Below are positions 46,911 to 55,838 of a DNA stretch of 64,000 bases, one piece after another. The notes under the pieces are model-generated. The model did no database searches. It saw nothing but the letters and a program-made list of their open reading frames with translations, and was not told where the DNA came from. Location: the NCBI GenBank assembly GCA_965260935.1, contig OZ253374.1, forward strand, positions 930,001 through 994,000. Reading direction: 5' to 3'. The stretch's first letter is position 1; the number at the start of each line of letters is the position of its first letter. Source of the stretch: JBBROS01 sp965260935 (GTDB taxonomy: Bacteria; Pseudomonadota; Alphaproteobacteria; Acetobacterales; Acetobacteraceae). Made by a program: the position numbers and the translations under genes.

Positions 46911-47657
46911 TTGAGGGCGTTGGCTGCCTGGATCGAGCAGTTTGCCCGGGCTACCGGCCTCAACATCGCGTTTCTCTACGACCCGTACGAGGCGCCGCGA
47001 TTCTGGTACGGCCTCCTGGTCACGATCGAGCTTTCCGCCATCACCCTCGCGGCAAGCGTCGCTGTCGGGGTACTCGGCGCCTGGATGCAGGGAAGCCGGG
47101 CGGCATCATTGCGGGGCGCCGCGCAGGGCTACGTGCAGGTGTTCCGCAACACGCCGCCGCTGGTGCAGCTTTACTTCTTCTATTTCGGCCTTTCGACCCT
47201 GCTTCCTGCTGTCGAGAACCAATACGGCCTCCGAGTGCCTTTGCTCGGCGGCTTCGCCTGGGCTTGCGTTTCGCTCACCCTTTACGCAGCCTCGTTCAAT
47301 GTTGAGATCTTCCGCTCCGGCATCGAGGCGATCCCGCGCGCCACGTCCGAGGCCGCGGAATCGCTTGGCTACACCCGCGGGCAGGCCTACCGCCACATCA
47401 TCCTGCCGCTCGCGGTCCGCATCTGCCTGCCGGCGCTGACCAACAACTTGGTCAACCTCGTCAAGACCACCACGCTCGCCTATGCGATCGCCGTGCCGGA
47501 GCTGCTCTACGTCTCGAGCCAGATCTGGGCCGACAACGGCAACGTCCCGGAGATGATGGTGGCCTTGCTCGTCATTTATCTTGTCTTGGTTGGCTTGCTG
47601 GTCGCTGCAATGCGCGGCTGCGAGCGTGCGCTACGGCGTCCCGGACTTGGCACATGA
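46911..47657 (+). CDS. Polar amino-acid ABC permease 1
   Basis: A 248-residue HisM/ArtQ-type permease with the family signature FRNTPPLVQLYFFYFGL and the EAA loop EAAESLGYTRGQAYRHIILP. The start is TTG 46911 or TTG 46920; no ATG is suitably placed. The stop overlaps the next ATG as ATGA. Confidence 0.85.
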   Translation: MRALAAWIEQFARATGLNIAFLYDPYEAPRFWYGLLVTIELSAITLAASVAVGVLGAWMQGSRAASLRGAAQGYVQVFRNTPPLVQLYFFYFGLSTLLPAVENQYGLRVPLLGGFAWACVSLTLYAASFNVEIFRSGIEAIPRATSEAAESLGYTRGQAYRHIILPLAVRICLPALTNNLVNLVKTTTLAYAIAVPELLYVSSQIWADNGNVPEMMVALLVIYLVLVGLLVAAMRGCERALRRPGLGT

Positions 47658-48505
47658 GTGCGAACGTCCCACACAGCGTTATGCCGGTCGTTCTCCCGCG
47701 TTGCCCGGCGCTCGCATCGACGCGCACCCTGCCGGCGACCCGCCTGAGATTTCAATACGCCGCCGTCCCGTTCGCCATGATCCTGCTGAGCGCGGCGGCG
47801 CAAGCCGCGACGGACACCGGCCAACCCGGCATCCTCGACGTGTTGTGGCGCTGGACTCCCCTGCTCCTTCGCGGATTTGTCTTCAATATTGCCATCAGCC
47901 TGCTGTCGATGGCCATCGGCACCGCCCTTGGCCTGATGCTCGGCCTGTGGTTGATCGCGCCCAACCGCACGCTCCGCACCGCCGCCATCGCGGTGACGGA
48001 GTTCTTCCGCAACGCCCCCTGGCTGGTGCTGCTGTTCTTCGTCACCTTCCTGCTGCCGTTCCAGCTTCAGATCGGCGGGCTCACGTTGCCCTTCCCCGGC
48101 TGGGAGAAAGCGGTGATCGGACTCGCGCTCCCCATCATGGCCAACGTTGCCGAGATCGTCCGCGGCGCCGTGCTGTCGATCTCCCCCGGCCAATGGGAAG
48201 CCTCCGAATCGCTTGGCTTCAACCGGCGGCAGCAGGTTTGGCGCATCATCCTGCCGCAATGCCTCGCCCGTATGCTGCCGCCCTGGATGAACCTGTATGC
48301 CATCGTCATCATGTCCACGACCCTCGCCTCCATCGTCGGCGTCGGCGAGGTGGTCACCCTCGCCGGCCAGGTCCAGGCCGCGGAGGGCGGGCGCACCGAG
48401 CTGCTGGCGCCGATCTACGGTTACGTACTGCTAATGTTCTTCCTCTATTCCTACCCGATATCAGTTTGGACACGTCGGCTGGAACGCCGGTTTGCCGAGC
48501 GTTGA
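47654..48505 (+). CDS. Polar amino-acid ABC permease 2
   Basis: A 283-residue permease partner of the preceding gene, with FFRNAPWLVLLFFVTFLLPF and the EAA loop ESLGFNRRQQVWRIILPQ. It has an N-terminal extension of about 40 residues before the first predicted helix. It overlaps the upstream permease by four bases and precedes the ATPase by 12 bases. Confidence 0.88.
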   Translation: MSANVPHSVMPVVLPRCPALASTRTLPATRLRFQYAAVPFAMILLSAAAQAATDTGQPGILDVLWRWTPLLLRGFVFNIAISLLSMAIGTALGLMLGLWLIAPNRTLRTAAIAVTEFFRNAPWLVLLFFVTFLLPFQLQIGGLTLPFPGWEKAVIGLALPIMANVAEIVRGAVLSISPGQWEASESLGFNRRQQVWRIILPQCLARMLPPWMNLYAIVIMSTTLASIVGVGEVVTLAGQVQAAEGGRTELLAPIYGYVLLMFFLYSYPISVWTRRLERRFAER

Positions 48506-48517
48506 AGGGGGAACCGC

Positions 48518-49288
48518 ATGACCAGGGGCGATGACTTGCCGACAGGATGGACCAAACGCGATCCGATCGTGCAAATCGCTGGCTTGCACAAATCCTTCGG
48601 CCCGGCCGAAGTGTTGCGCGGCATCAGCCTCGACGTGGCGAAAGGCGAGGTGGTGTGCATTATCGGCCCGTCCGGCTCGGGCAAATCCACGCTGATCCGC
48701 TGCATCAACGGCTTGACGCCGTTCCAGCGCGGCACGGTTCACCTACGCGGCATCGACGTCGGCGACCCGAAACTCGACAAGCTGAGGCTGCGCAAGCACG
48801 TCGGGATGGTGTTCCAGCAGTATAACCTGTTCCCGCACCGCACCGCGCTGCAGAACGTCATGATGGCGCCGGTGCATGTGCTGAAGCGCCCCAAACGCGA
48901 GGTGGAAGCGGAAGCCTACGCCCTGTTGAAAAAGGTCCGCCTCGACGGGCGGGAGCATGCCTATCCGGGCGAAATGTCAGGCGGCCAGCAGCAACGCGTC
49001 GCGATCGCACGGTCGCTGGCGATGCAGCCGGACGTGATGTTGTTCGACGAGGTGACGGCGGCCCTCGATCCGGAGACGGTGAAAGAGGTGCTCGTTACCA
49101 TCCGCCAGCTTGCCGACGAGGGAATGACCTGCATGCTCGTCACCCATGAGATGGGCTTCGCACGCGAAGTGGCGAACCACATCTACTTCACCGACCGTGG
49201 CGTGATCGTCGAGCATGGCGCGCCCGCGGCGTTCTTCGACCACCCGCAGGATGCGCGCACCAAGGCATTCCTCAGCCAGGTGCTGTAA
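48518..49288 (+). CDS. Polar amino-acid ABC transporter ATPase
   Basis: A 256-residue ATPase of the GlnQ/HisP type. Walker A is GPSGSGKST, the Q-loop region is VGMVFQQYNLFPH, the signature is MSGGQQQRVAIAR, Walker B is VMLFDEVTAALDPE and the switch histidine is in VTHEMGF. It completes a four-gene importer downstream of the flavin oxidase. It is convergent with the MalK-type ATPase gene. Confidence 0.93.
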   Translation: MTRGDDLPTGWTKRDPIVQIAGLHKSFGPAEVLRGISLDVAKGEVVCIIGPSGSGKSTLIRCINGLTPFQRGTVHLRGIDVGDPKLDKLRLRKHVGMVFQQYNLFPHRTALQNVMMAPVHVLKRPKREVEAEAYALLKKVRLDGREHAYPGEMSGGQQQRVAIARSLAMQPDVMLFDEVTAALDPETVKEVLVTIRQLADEGMTCMLVTHEMGFAREVANHIYFTDRGVIVEHGAPAAFFDHPQDARTKAFLSQVL

Positions 49289-49298
49289 GCCGATTACG

Positions 49299-50357
49299 TC
49301 AGGCGCTCACCCGCTCCCCGGTCTTGGCGTCAAACAGATGCAGCCTGCGCGCATCGACCCGTAAGCGGATCGGGTCGCCGAAATCGGCCCGCACCGCGCG
49401 GTCGGCTTTCGCGATCACCCGCGCGGGCCCGATATCGGCGGTGATCAGCACCGCCTCGCCGGTTAGCTCCCCGGCATAGACCGTGCCTTGCATCGCCGCA
49501 TCGGCATCGTCCGTCGCGGTCACGTCCTCCGGCCGCACGCCCAGCACGACGGTGGCCATGCTGCGCCCGGCGCCCACCTCCGGGATCCGCACGCCGGGCG
49601 CTACGAAAGCCCCATCCTCAAGCGATCCTTCGATCAGGTTCATCGCCGGGCTGCCGATGAATCCGGCCACGAACAGGTTCGCCGGGCGATCATACACCTC
49701 AGCAGGCGGCGCGATCTGCTGGATGACGCCTTTGTTCATCACCGCCACGCGATGCGCCAACGTCATCGCCTCGATCTGATCATGGGTGACGTAGATCGTG
49801 GTGATGCGCAGCTCGTGCTGCAGGTGCTTCAGCTCGGAGCGCATCGTCACCCGCAGCTTGGCGTCAAGGTTCGACAGCGGTTCGTCCATCAGGAACACCT
49901 TCGGCGTCCGCACGATGGCGCGGGCCAGCGCCACCCGCTGCCGCTGCCCGCCCGAAAGCTCCCGCGGACGCCGCTTGAGCAGGTCGCCAAGCTCGACCTT
50001 GCGCGCCGCCTCGGCCACCTGCGCCGCCCGCTCCCCTTTGGCGACGCCGCGCACCTTCAGCGGATAGGCGATGTTCTCGCCCACTGTCATGTGCGGGTAG
50101 AGGCCGTAGTTCTGGAACACCATGGCGACGTCCCGATCCTTGGGCGCCATGTCGTTGACCACCTTGTCGCCGATGCGGATGGTGCCGGCGCTCGGGTCCT
50201 CCAAGCCCGCGATCATGCGCATCGTCGTCGTCTTGCCGCAGCCGGAGGGGCCGAGAAGAACAAGGAACTCCTGGTCGGCGATGTCGAGCGACTGCCGGGC
50301 GACGGCGGTAAAGCTGGCCCAGCGCTTCTCAACGTCGGTGAGGGTGACGCTGGCCAC
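49299..50357 (-). CDS. MalK/UgpC-type ABC transporter ATPase
   Basis: A 352-residue carbohydrate-type ABC ATPase. Walker A is GPSGCGKTT, the signature is LSGGQRQRVALARAI, Walker B is VFLMDEPLSNLDAKLR, and a C-terminal TOBE/OB regulatory domain runs from about residue 240. GTG 50357 is chosen because it follows the cupin stop by one base and gives the usual VASVTLTDVEKRW start. It is the only MalK-type ATPase in the cluster, yet two MalEFG-type importers lack one, so it may energise both. Confidence 0.9.
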   Translation of the reverse strand: MASVTLTDVEKRWASFTAVARQSLDIADQEFLVLLGPSGCGKTTTMRMIAGLEDPSAGTIRIGDKVVNDMAPKDRDVAMVFQNYGLYPHMTVGENIAYPLKVRGVAKGERAAQVAEAARKVELGDLLKRRPRELSGGQRQRVALARAIVRTPKVFLMDEPLSNLDAKLRVTMRSELKHLQHELRITTIYVTHDQIEAMTLAHRVAVMNKGVIQQIAPPAEVYDRPANLFVAGFIGSPAMNLIEGSLEDGAFVAPGVRIPEVGAGRSMATVVLGVRPEDVTATDDADAAMQGTVYAGELTGEAVLITADIGPARVIAKADRAVRADFGDPIRLRVDARRLHLFDAKTGERVSA

Positions 50358-50358
50358 G

Positions 50359-51543
50359 CTATTCCGCCGCGATCCGCTCGGCTGGCACGGTGCCGCCGGC
50401 CGCCATGCCCTCCTGCGCCACCGCCCAGGGCAGCAACCGAAGCTCGGCAAGATAGCCGTTGTGATCGATCGCCCAGCCGGCCCGCTTGGCTTCGGTTGCG
50501 AGGTCGGGCCAGAATTCAGGACGCTTGCGGTCGTCGCCGGGGATCAGCACCGTCATCTCGCAGGGCGTGTCGCCGGCGCAGGACAGCGCACGCCAGACGC
50601 CTTCGGGGACGGAAAACACCTCGCCCGGCTCGACGCGGACGCGCGCCTCGGCGCCGGGCTCGTTCAGGGTGACCTCGAAGGCGCCGGTCATGGCGATCAG
50701 CACCTGCTTGCGCTCCAGCCGGAACGGGCCGACGGCGTTGCCGGGCTCGATACGCAGCCACTCGATGGAGAAGCCGTGCGGGTTGGTGACCGGAACGTCG
50801 GTGTCGCGGTCCTGCGACATGCCGTGGCCCAGCACCGGCGCCATGGCGCTGGCATGGCCGGACAGCACCGAGTCGAGCAGAGGGCGCCCGCTCCAGCGGC
50901 GGGCAGAGGATTTCACCACCCGCTTGGCCATCTGCTCCGGCGTCCAGTTGCGGAAGCCGGCGATCGTGGCGTCGTCGAGCGGCTGCATCGTGTCCTCGGG
51001 CGCAGGCTTCTGCCCGCCGGCCTCAATGTCGACCATCATATTGTCGCGCGTCAGGTATAAGCCATGCTCGCGGGCGTTGGCGAGAATCGAAGGGTGCCAG
51101 ATGATGCCGCCGGTATCGTCGCCGCCGAGCGCGGTAAAAATCCAGCCGTCTTCGGCGCCGGAGTTGGTGAAGCCGCGATAGATCCAGGTCGGGATCGAGA
51201 CCACGTCGCCCGGCCCGCCCGCGACCTCGTTCTCGCCGTTCGCGCCCCAGCGGAAGGTCCATTGGCCGCGCTGGATCATGAACACCTCGGCGGTGTAGTG
51301 GACATGGAGGTTGTTGGTGATGCCGGGGGGCATTGCCGCGACGCCCATGCTGAAACCGTGCGGCTCCTGGATGTTGACCACCTGATCGGCGGATTGGGTG
51401 ACGCCGGCGCCGATCAGCGAGTAGTTCTCCTTCAGGTGCGAGCCCGGCATCTTGCAATCGATGAAGGCGAGCTGGCAGGCCACCATGTCGCCTCGCGCGA
51501 TCAGCCGCGCGCGGGCCTCGGTTTGCGTCATCGCTTGGATCAT
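50359..51543 (-). CDS. Double-cupin protein
   Basis: A 394-residue bicupin. In the first barrel the metal motif is partly kept, with H80-x-H82 and E86 (NNLHVHYTAEVFM); the later histidine of the usual motif is replaced, as the corresponding strand reads SIPTWIYRGFTN. The second barrel (about residues 270-350) has GPFRLERKQVL in place of the H-x-H motif and probably binds no metal. The layout recalls gentisate-dioxygenase-like bicupins, but the function is unknown. ATG 51543 has GGGAGGAA upstream. It forms an operon with the MalK-type ATPase. Confidence 0.72.
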   Translation of the reverse strand: MIQAMTQTEARARLIARGDMVACQLAFIDCKMPGSHLKENYSLIGAGVTQSADQVVNIQEPHGFSMGVAAMPPGITNNLHVHYTAEVFMIQRGQWTFRWGANGENEVAGGPGDVVSIPTWIYRGFTNSGAEDGWIFTALGGDDTGGIIWHPSILANAREHGLYLTRDNMMVDIEAGGQKPAPEDTMQPLDDATIAGFRNWTPEQMAKRVVKSSARRWSGRPLLDSVLSGHASAMAPVLGHGMSQDRDTDVPVTNPHGFSIEWLRIEPGNAVGPFRLERKQVLIAMTGAFEVTLNEPGAEARVRVEPGEVFSVPEGVWRALSCAGDTPCEMTVLIPGDDRKRPEFWPDLATEAKRAGWAIDHNGYLAELRLLPWAVAQEGMAAGGTVPAERIAAE

Positions 51544-51573
51544 TGCCGTATTCCTCCCGTTCACGAACTGTGC

Positions 51574-51598
51574 GAGCATGCTCCCGTCGGTGGCCGAC
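51574..51598. promoter_or_regulatory. Palindromes in the divergent promoter region cupin/SnoaL 2
   Basis: The 91-base gap between divergent starts holds GAGCATGCTC (51574-51583, perfect palindrome) and the stem GTCGG-TGG-CCGAC (51586-51598). Either could be a shared operator. No clear -10/-35 pair was found. Confidence 0.3.
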
Positions 51599-51634
51599 AA
51601 CAAGCGCCGGAAAATGATGGAAAGGAACCCCGCC

Positions 51635-52618
51635 ATGCCCGCCTTCGTCGGCGCCTATCGCGACGTGCCGGATTTCATCTACGGCATCACCCGCGAGATT
51701 TGGGAAGACCGGGGCATCGGCGCCAAGCTCGACACGTACTACGCCGAGGATTGCCTGGTCCGCGCGCCCACCGGCTTGACGTCCGACAACCGCGGCGTTC
51801 TCGCGCAGACGTTGCAGACGCTGCATCAATTCCCCGATCGCCAACTGGTCGGCGAAGACGTGATCTGGGCGGAGTATCCGGACGACAGCTTCCTTTCCTC
51901 GCACCGCCTGACCTCCGTCATGCGCCATCAGGGCAGCGGCAGCTACGGACCGGCGAGCAACCGGGTGGTGCGTTCAAGGATCGTCGCCGATTGCTGGGTC
52001 GTCGGCGGCGTGGTGACCGAGGAATGGCTGGTGCGCGACCAAGCCGGCTTCGCGCACTGCATCGGACTTGAGCCGCGGGCGCTTGCCGCCGAGATGGCCG
52101 CGCATGACTTGCGGACTGCGGGGAAGGTGAGTTTCTACCTGCCGGAGCATGACAAGCCGGGCCGTTACGCGCCGCAGATCCAAGAAGGGGCGGAAGCCGA
52201 CCTGTATCGCCACGGCTACGAGCGACTTTGGGGCCGGAAGGAGGCGGCGCATATCCGCGAGCTTTATTTCCCAGGGGCAGCCGTCGCCATCCCGGGGGGT
52301 GAGACCCGCTACGGCCATCAGGACATCGACCGGTTCTACGTCGGCTATCTCGCCTCCTTTCCGGACGCGGCCTTCAGCACCGAGAGCGTGACCGTGAACG
52401 CCGACCCGGGCCGGCCGGTGCGCGTCGCGCTACGCTGGTCACTCCGCGCCACCCATTGCGGGTTCGGGCATTTCGGGCCGCCCACGGGTGCGCCCGTCTA
52501 TGTTATGGGGCTGAGCCATGCCGAGATCGTCGATGGGCAAATACGGTACGAGTGGATCGTCACCGACGAGGTGTCGATCTGGAAGCAGATCATCGCGCAT
52601 GGCGGCGCAAGCTCCTGA
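51635..52618 (+). CDS. Double SnoaL/NTF2-like protein (copy 2)
   Basis: A 327-residue tandem NTF2-fold protein, paralogous to the one at 39618-40646. Corresponding blocks are TREIWEDRGIGAKLDTYYAE against TDKIWITRGLGHLKDHYAPD, and VVTEEWLVRDQAGFAHCIGL against VVEEWVMRDEFAVLQDLGLD. ATG 51635 has AAAGGA (51620-51625). It is the first gene of the plus-strand importer 2 operon and divergent from the cupin gene. Confidence 0.75.
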   Translation: MPAFVGAYRDVPDFIYGITREIWEDRGIGAKLDTYYAEDCLVRAPTGLTSDNRGVLAQTLQTLHQFPDRQLVGEDVIWAEYPDDSFLSSHRLTSVMRHQGSGSYGPASNRVVRSRIVADCWVVGGVVTEEWLVRDQAGFAHCIGLEPRALAAEMAAHDLRTAGKVSFYLPEHDKPGRYAPQIQEGAEADLYRHGYERLWGRKEAAHIRELYFPGAAVAIPGGETRYGHQDIDRFYVGYLASFPDAAFSTESVTVNADPGRPVRVALRWSLRATHCGFGHFGPPTGAPVYVMGLSHAEIVDGQIRYEWIVTDEVSIWKQIIAHGGASS

Positions 52619-52710
52619 AGCGTGCGGGCAACTCCCTTTGCTTGTCGGCCTCATTGCGCCATCATCCGTTCAAAGCCCATCGAAGGCATGAGTTCGGAGG
52701 AGCATCGATC

Positions 52711-54042
52711 ATGACGCAAACCACCCGCCGCGGCTTCCTTGCCGCCACTGCCGCAGGCTTCGCGCTGCCCGCTTTCGCGCAAGGCGATAAGCTGCCCTAC
52801 AGCCTGAAGCCCGGCATGCCGTACAAAGGCGTCACCCTGCGCGTTCTGGCCGTTGTCACGCCGCAGTTCACCGGCCTCTCGCTGCGCACGCCGCAGTTCA
52901 CCAAGATGACCGGCATCAACGTGCAATGGGACTTCACGCCCTTCGTCGCGTTGCAGGAAAAAGTCGCGAGCATCGGCGTCGCCGCCGACGACACCTACGA
53001 CCTGGTCAATTACCTCGATGGCTGGGGCCCGGCGAACGCCAACTGGTTCAAACCGCTCGATCCGCTGCTGAAGGAAGCCGGGATCAGCATGGACCGCTAT
53101 CCGCCCGCCTTCGCCAAGGCCGCGAGCTTTCAAGGCAAGACCAACGGCATGCCGCTGCGCAGCCATGCGCAGTTGTTCTATTACCGCGTCGACGTGCTGA
53201 AGGACATCGGCGCCGAACCGCCGAAGACCTGGGACGACGTGGTCAGCATCGGCAAAGCGATGCGCGCCAAGCGCAAGGATATCGAGCCGCTCGGGTTCTG
53301 TTTCCATAACGACGGCAACCGGCAGAACCTATACGCCTGGTCCAACTTCGTCTGGTCCGCAGGCGGCCAGATCTTCGACGACGAGATGCGTCCGGCCTGG
53401 ACCGAGCCGGTCGCCATGGAGGCGACCGAATACTACATCGGCCTGCTGACCAAGGAGCGCATCGTCAACCCGGACTCCGTGTCGTTCGTGGAGCAGGACA
53501 TGCGATTGTCGTTCCAGCAGGGAAAGACGGCGATGATGCCGCTGTGGTGGTGGGCCTACTCGCCGATGATCACGCCGGGGCAGAGCGTGCTGAAGCCGGA
53601 GCAAGTGGGGTTCGTCGGCGTGCCGTCCTACAAGGGCAAGACCGTCACCTCCGCGAACGCGATGCCGTTCAGCATCAGCACCTACTCCTCGAAGCAGGAC
53701 GCGGCGTGGGAGTTCCTGAAGTGGCTGAGCAACCCCGATCTTGACCGCGAGAACGCCATCGAGCGCGAGGTCGATGGCCAGCATATCCAGAACAACGTGG
53801 TGAACCAGACGGTGAACCTGCTGAGCCCGGAAGTGAACGCCGCCAACGCCGGGATCGAGAAGGCCGGCTACGAAAGCCTCAAGAGCAGCGACGTGATGCC
53901 GCAGTTGATCGAATGGCCGCAAGTAGGCGACCAGATCAGCGTCGCGATCGCGAGCGCGGCCGCCGGCGGCAACGTCAAGCAGTTGATGACCGACGCGGCC
54001 AGCCGGTCGACGCAGATCCTGAAGCAGGCCGGCTACTTCTGA
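52711..54042 (+). CDS. Extracellular solute-binding protein, family 1 (importer 2), Tat signal
   Basis: A 443-residue periplasmic binding protein with a twin-arginine signal (TTRRGFLAATAAGFALPAFA). It matches importer 1's binding protein over its length, for example LPYSLKPGMPYKGV with MPYGLKPGKPYAGT and PPKTWDDVVSIGKAM with PPKTWDEVASVGKAI. GGAGGA (52696-52701) precedes the ATG. Ligand class is inferred only from the family. Confidence 0.9.
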   Translation: MTQTTRRGFLAATAAGFALPAFAQGDKLPYSLKPGMPYKGVTLRVLAVVTPQFTGLSLRTPQFTKMTGINVQWDFTPFVALQEKVASIGVAADDTYDLVNYLDGWGPANANWFKPLDPLLKEAGISMDRYPPAFAKAASFQGKTNGMPLRSHAQLFYYRVDVLKDIGAEPPKTWDDVVSIGKAMRAKRKDIEPLGFCFHNDGNRQNLYAWSNFVWSAGGQIFDDEMRPAWTEPVAMEATEYYIGLLTKERIVNPDSVSFVEQDMRLSFQQGKTAMMPLWWWAYSPMITPGQSVLKPEQVGFVGVPSYKGKTVTSANAMPFSISTYSSKQDAAWEFLKWLSNPDLDRENAIEREVDGQHIQNNVVNQTVNLLSPEVNAANAGIEKAGYESLKSSDVMPQLIEWPQVGDQISVAIASAAAGGNVKQLMTDAASRSTQILKQAGYF

Positions 54043-54051
54043 TCCCTGCCG

Positions 54052-54921
54052 ATGCGCGACCGCACGCTGAAATGGGTGATGGTGTTGCCAGCGGTGCTCG
54101 TGGTCGCCGCCACCGCGCTCTGGCCGCTCGGCTACTCCGCCGTGCTCGCCGTCCGTCAATGGCGGCTGTCGCGCTCGCCGCGGCCGCAGGGGTTCGTGGG
54201 CCTACGCAATTTCGACAACGCGATCCATAACACCGACGTCATCGCCAGCATTGTCAACACGGCGCTGTTCGTGGCGCTGACCGTGACCCTGACGACGCTG
54301 CTGGCGCTTGGGCTTGCCCTGTTGCTCAGCAAAGGCGGGCCGTTGCGGCGGTTCGTGCAGACGATCCTGATCCTGCCGTTCGCGATGTCGCCCGCGCTCG
54401 TCGGCGTGTCCTGGCGATTCCTGTTCAACCCGGAATTCGGGCTGTTCCAGACCCTGGCCGGCACGCTGTTCCCTCCCTTGGCCGGGGTGAACTGGCTTGC
54501 CGACCCGGTGCTGGCCTTCACGACGCTGGTGCTGGCCGACACGTGGGCCTGGACGCCATTCATGACGCTGATCCTGATCGGCGGGCTGGCCAGCATACCG
54601 CGCGACACGATCGAGGCGGCGCAGGTGGACGGCAGCGCCGGGTGGCGGGTGGTTGCCGACATCATCGTGCCGCAACTCGCGCCGGTGCTGATGGTCGTCG
54701 TGATCCTGAAGACGATCTTCGCGCTGAAGACGTTCGACGTGATCTTCATGCTGACGCAAGGCGGCCCGGGCACGGCGACGCAGACGCTGGTGTACCAAGC
54801 CTACCTGAACGGGTTCAAATATTACGACATGGGCTTCGCCTCGGCGATCGCCTGGCTGATGGTGGTGCCGATGCTCCTGCTGACCTTTGCCTATACCCGT
54901 TTCGTGTTCCGCAAGGCGTGA
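54052..54921 (+). CDS. ABC transporter permease, MalF/UgpA type (importer 2)
   Basis: A 289-residue permease with about six helices and the EAA loop EAAQVDGSAGWRVVADIIVP. The segment ILPFAMSPALVGVSWRFLFN is almost the same as in importer 1. It starts 9 bases after the binding-protein stop and is followed 5 bases later by its MalG-type partner. Confidence 0.9.
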   Translation: MRDRTLKWVMVLPAVLVVAATALWPLGYSAVLAVRQWRLSRSPRPQGFVGLRNFDNAIHNTDVIASIVNTALFVALTVTLTTLLALGLALLLSKGGPLRRFVQTILILPFAMSPALVGVSWRFLFNPEFGLFQTLAGTLFPPLAGVNWLADPVLAFTTLVLADTWAWTPFMTLILIGGLASIPRDTIEAAQVDGSAGWRVVADIIVPQLAPVLMVVVILKTIFALKTFDVIFMLTQGGPGTATQTLVYQAYLNGFKYYDMGFASAIAWLMVVPMLLLTFAYTRFVFRKA

Positions 54922-54926
54922 TCCTG

Positions 54927-55745
54927 ATGAATAGCCGCCGGTTCTGGAGCGCCGTCCAAACCGCGCTTATCTTGTTGGCCGCAGTCCTTATCCTGAGCCC
55001 GATCGTCTGGATCGCGCTGGCCGCATTCAAGACCAACGTGGACGTGTTTCAGCTCAAGTTGTTGTTCACGCCGACGCTCGAGAATTTCCGGTCGATCTTC
55101 CAGCAGCCCTACCGGGTGCAGGACAAGATGCTGAACAGCGCCATCGTCGCCAGCGTCACCGTGATCGTGGCCATCCCGCTCGCCACCTGCGCCGCCTACT
55201 CGTTCTCACGATTCCAGCTTCGGGGCGAGCGGGCGCTGCTGATCACCATCCTGGCCACGCAATTCGTGCCGGCCGTCGTGATCGTGATCCCCTTCTTCCT
55301 GATGTTCCGTGGCCTCGGCCTGCTCGACACCCGTTTCGCGCTGATCCTGGTCGATATCGCCATCGTCATGCCGTTCGCCGTGTGGATGGTAAAGGGGTTC
55401 GTCGACGGCATCCCGATCGAGACCGAGGAAGCGGCGCTGGTGGATGGCTCCACCCGTTTGCAGGTGATCCGCAACATCGTGCTGCCGATGGCAGCCCCCG
55501 GCATCGTCACCGCATCCATCTTCTCATTCATTATCGCCTGGAACGAGTTCCTGTTCGCGCTCATCCTGACCCGGCGCAATGCAGTGACATTGCCGGTCGG
55601 CTTGCAATTTTTCAACGGCGAGGCCGGAGTGTTGTGGAACCTGCTGTCGGCCGCCGGCTTGCTGATCATGCTGCCGATGATCCTGCTGGCGTTGTCCGTA
55701 CAGCGGCATTTCGTGCAAGGCATGACAATGGGGGCCGTTCGGTAA
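54927..55745 (+). CDS. ABC transporter permease, MalG/UgpE type (importer 2)
   Basis: A 272-residue permease with about six helices and the EAA loop EEAALVDGSTRLQVIRNIVL followed by PMAAPG. It parallels the permease at 40665-41480 throughout, including AAYSFSRFQLRGERALLITI against AAYSFSRFRLPGGSAWSLAV. No ATPase follows, so the MalK-type protein encoded at 49299-50357 is the likely motor. Confidence 0.9.
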   Translation: MNSRRFWSAVQTALILLAAVLILSPIVWIALAAFKTNVDVFQLKLLFTPTLENFRSIFQQPYRVQDKMLNSAIVASVTVIVAIPLATCAAYSFSRFQLRGERALLITILATQFVPAVVIVIPFFLMFRGLGLLDTRFALILVDIAIVMPFAVWMVKGFVDGIPIETEEAALVDGSTRLQVIRNIVLPMAAPGIVTASIFSFIIAWNEFLFALILTRRNAVTLPVGLQFFNGEAGVLWNLLSAAGLLIMLPMILLALSVQRHFVQGMTMGAVR

Positions 55746-55838
55746 CGACCATAACCCATATACTGGCCCCGCCTCGTAAACTAAGCCTCGATCCCTGAAT
55801 AGTCCGCAACAAATATAGGCGTGACGAAAGAAAGCGTG

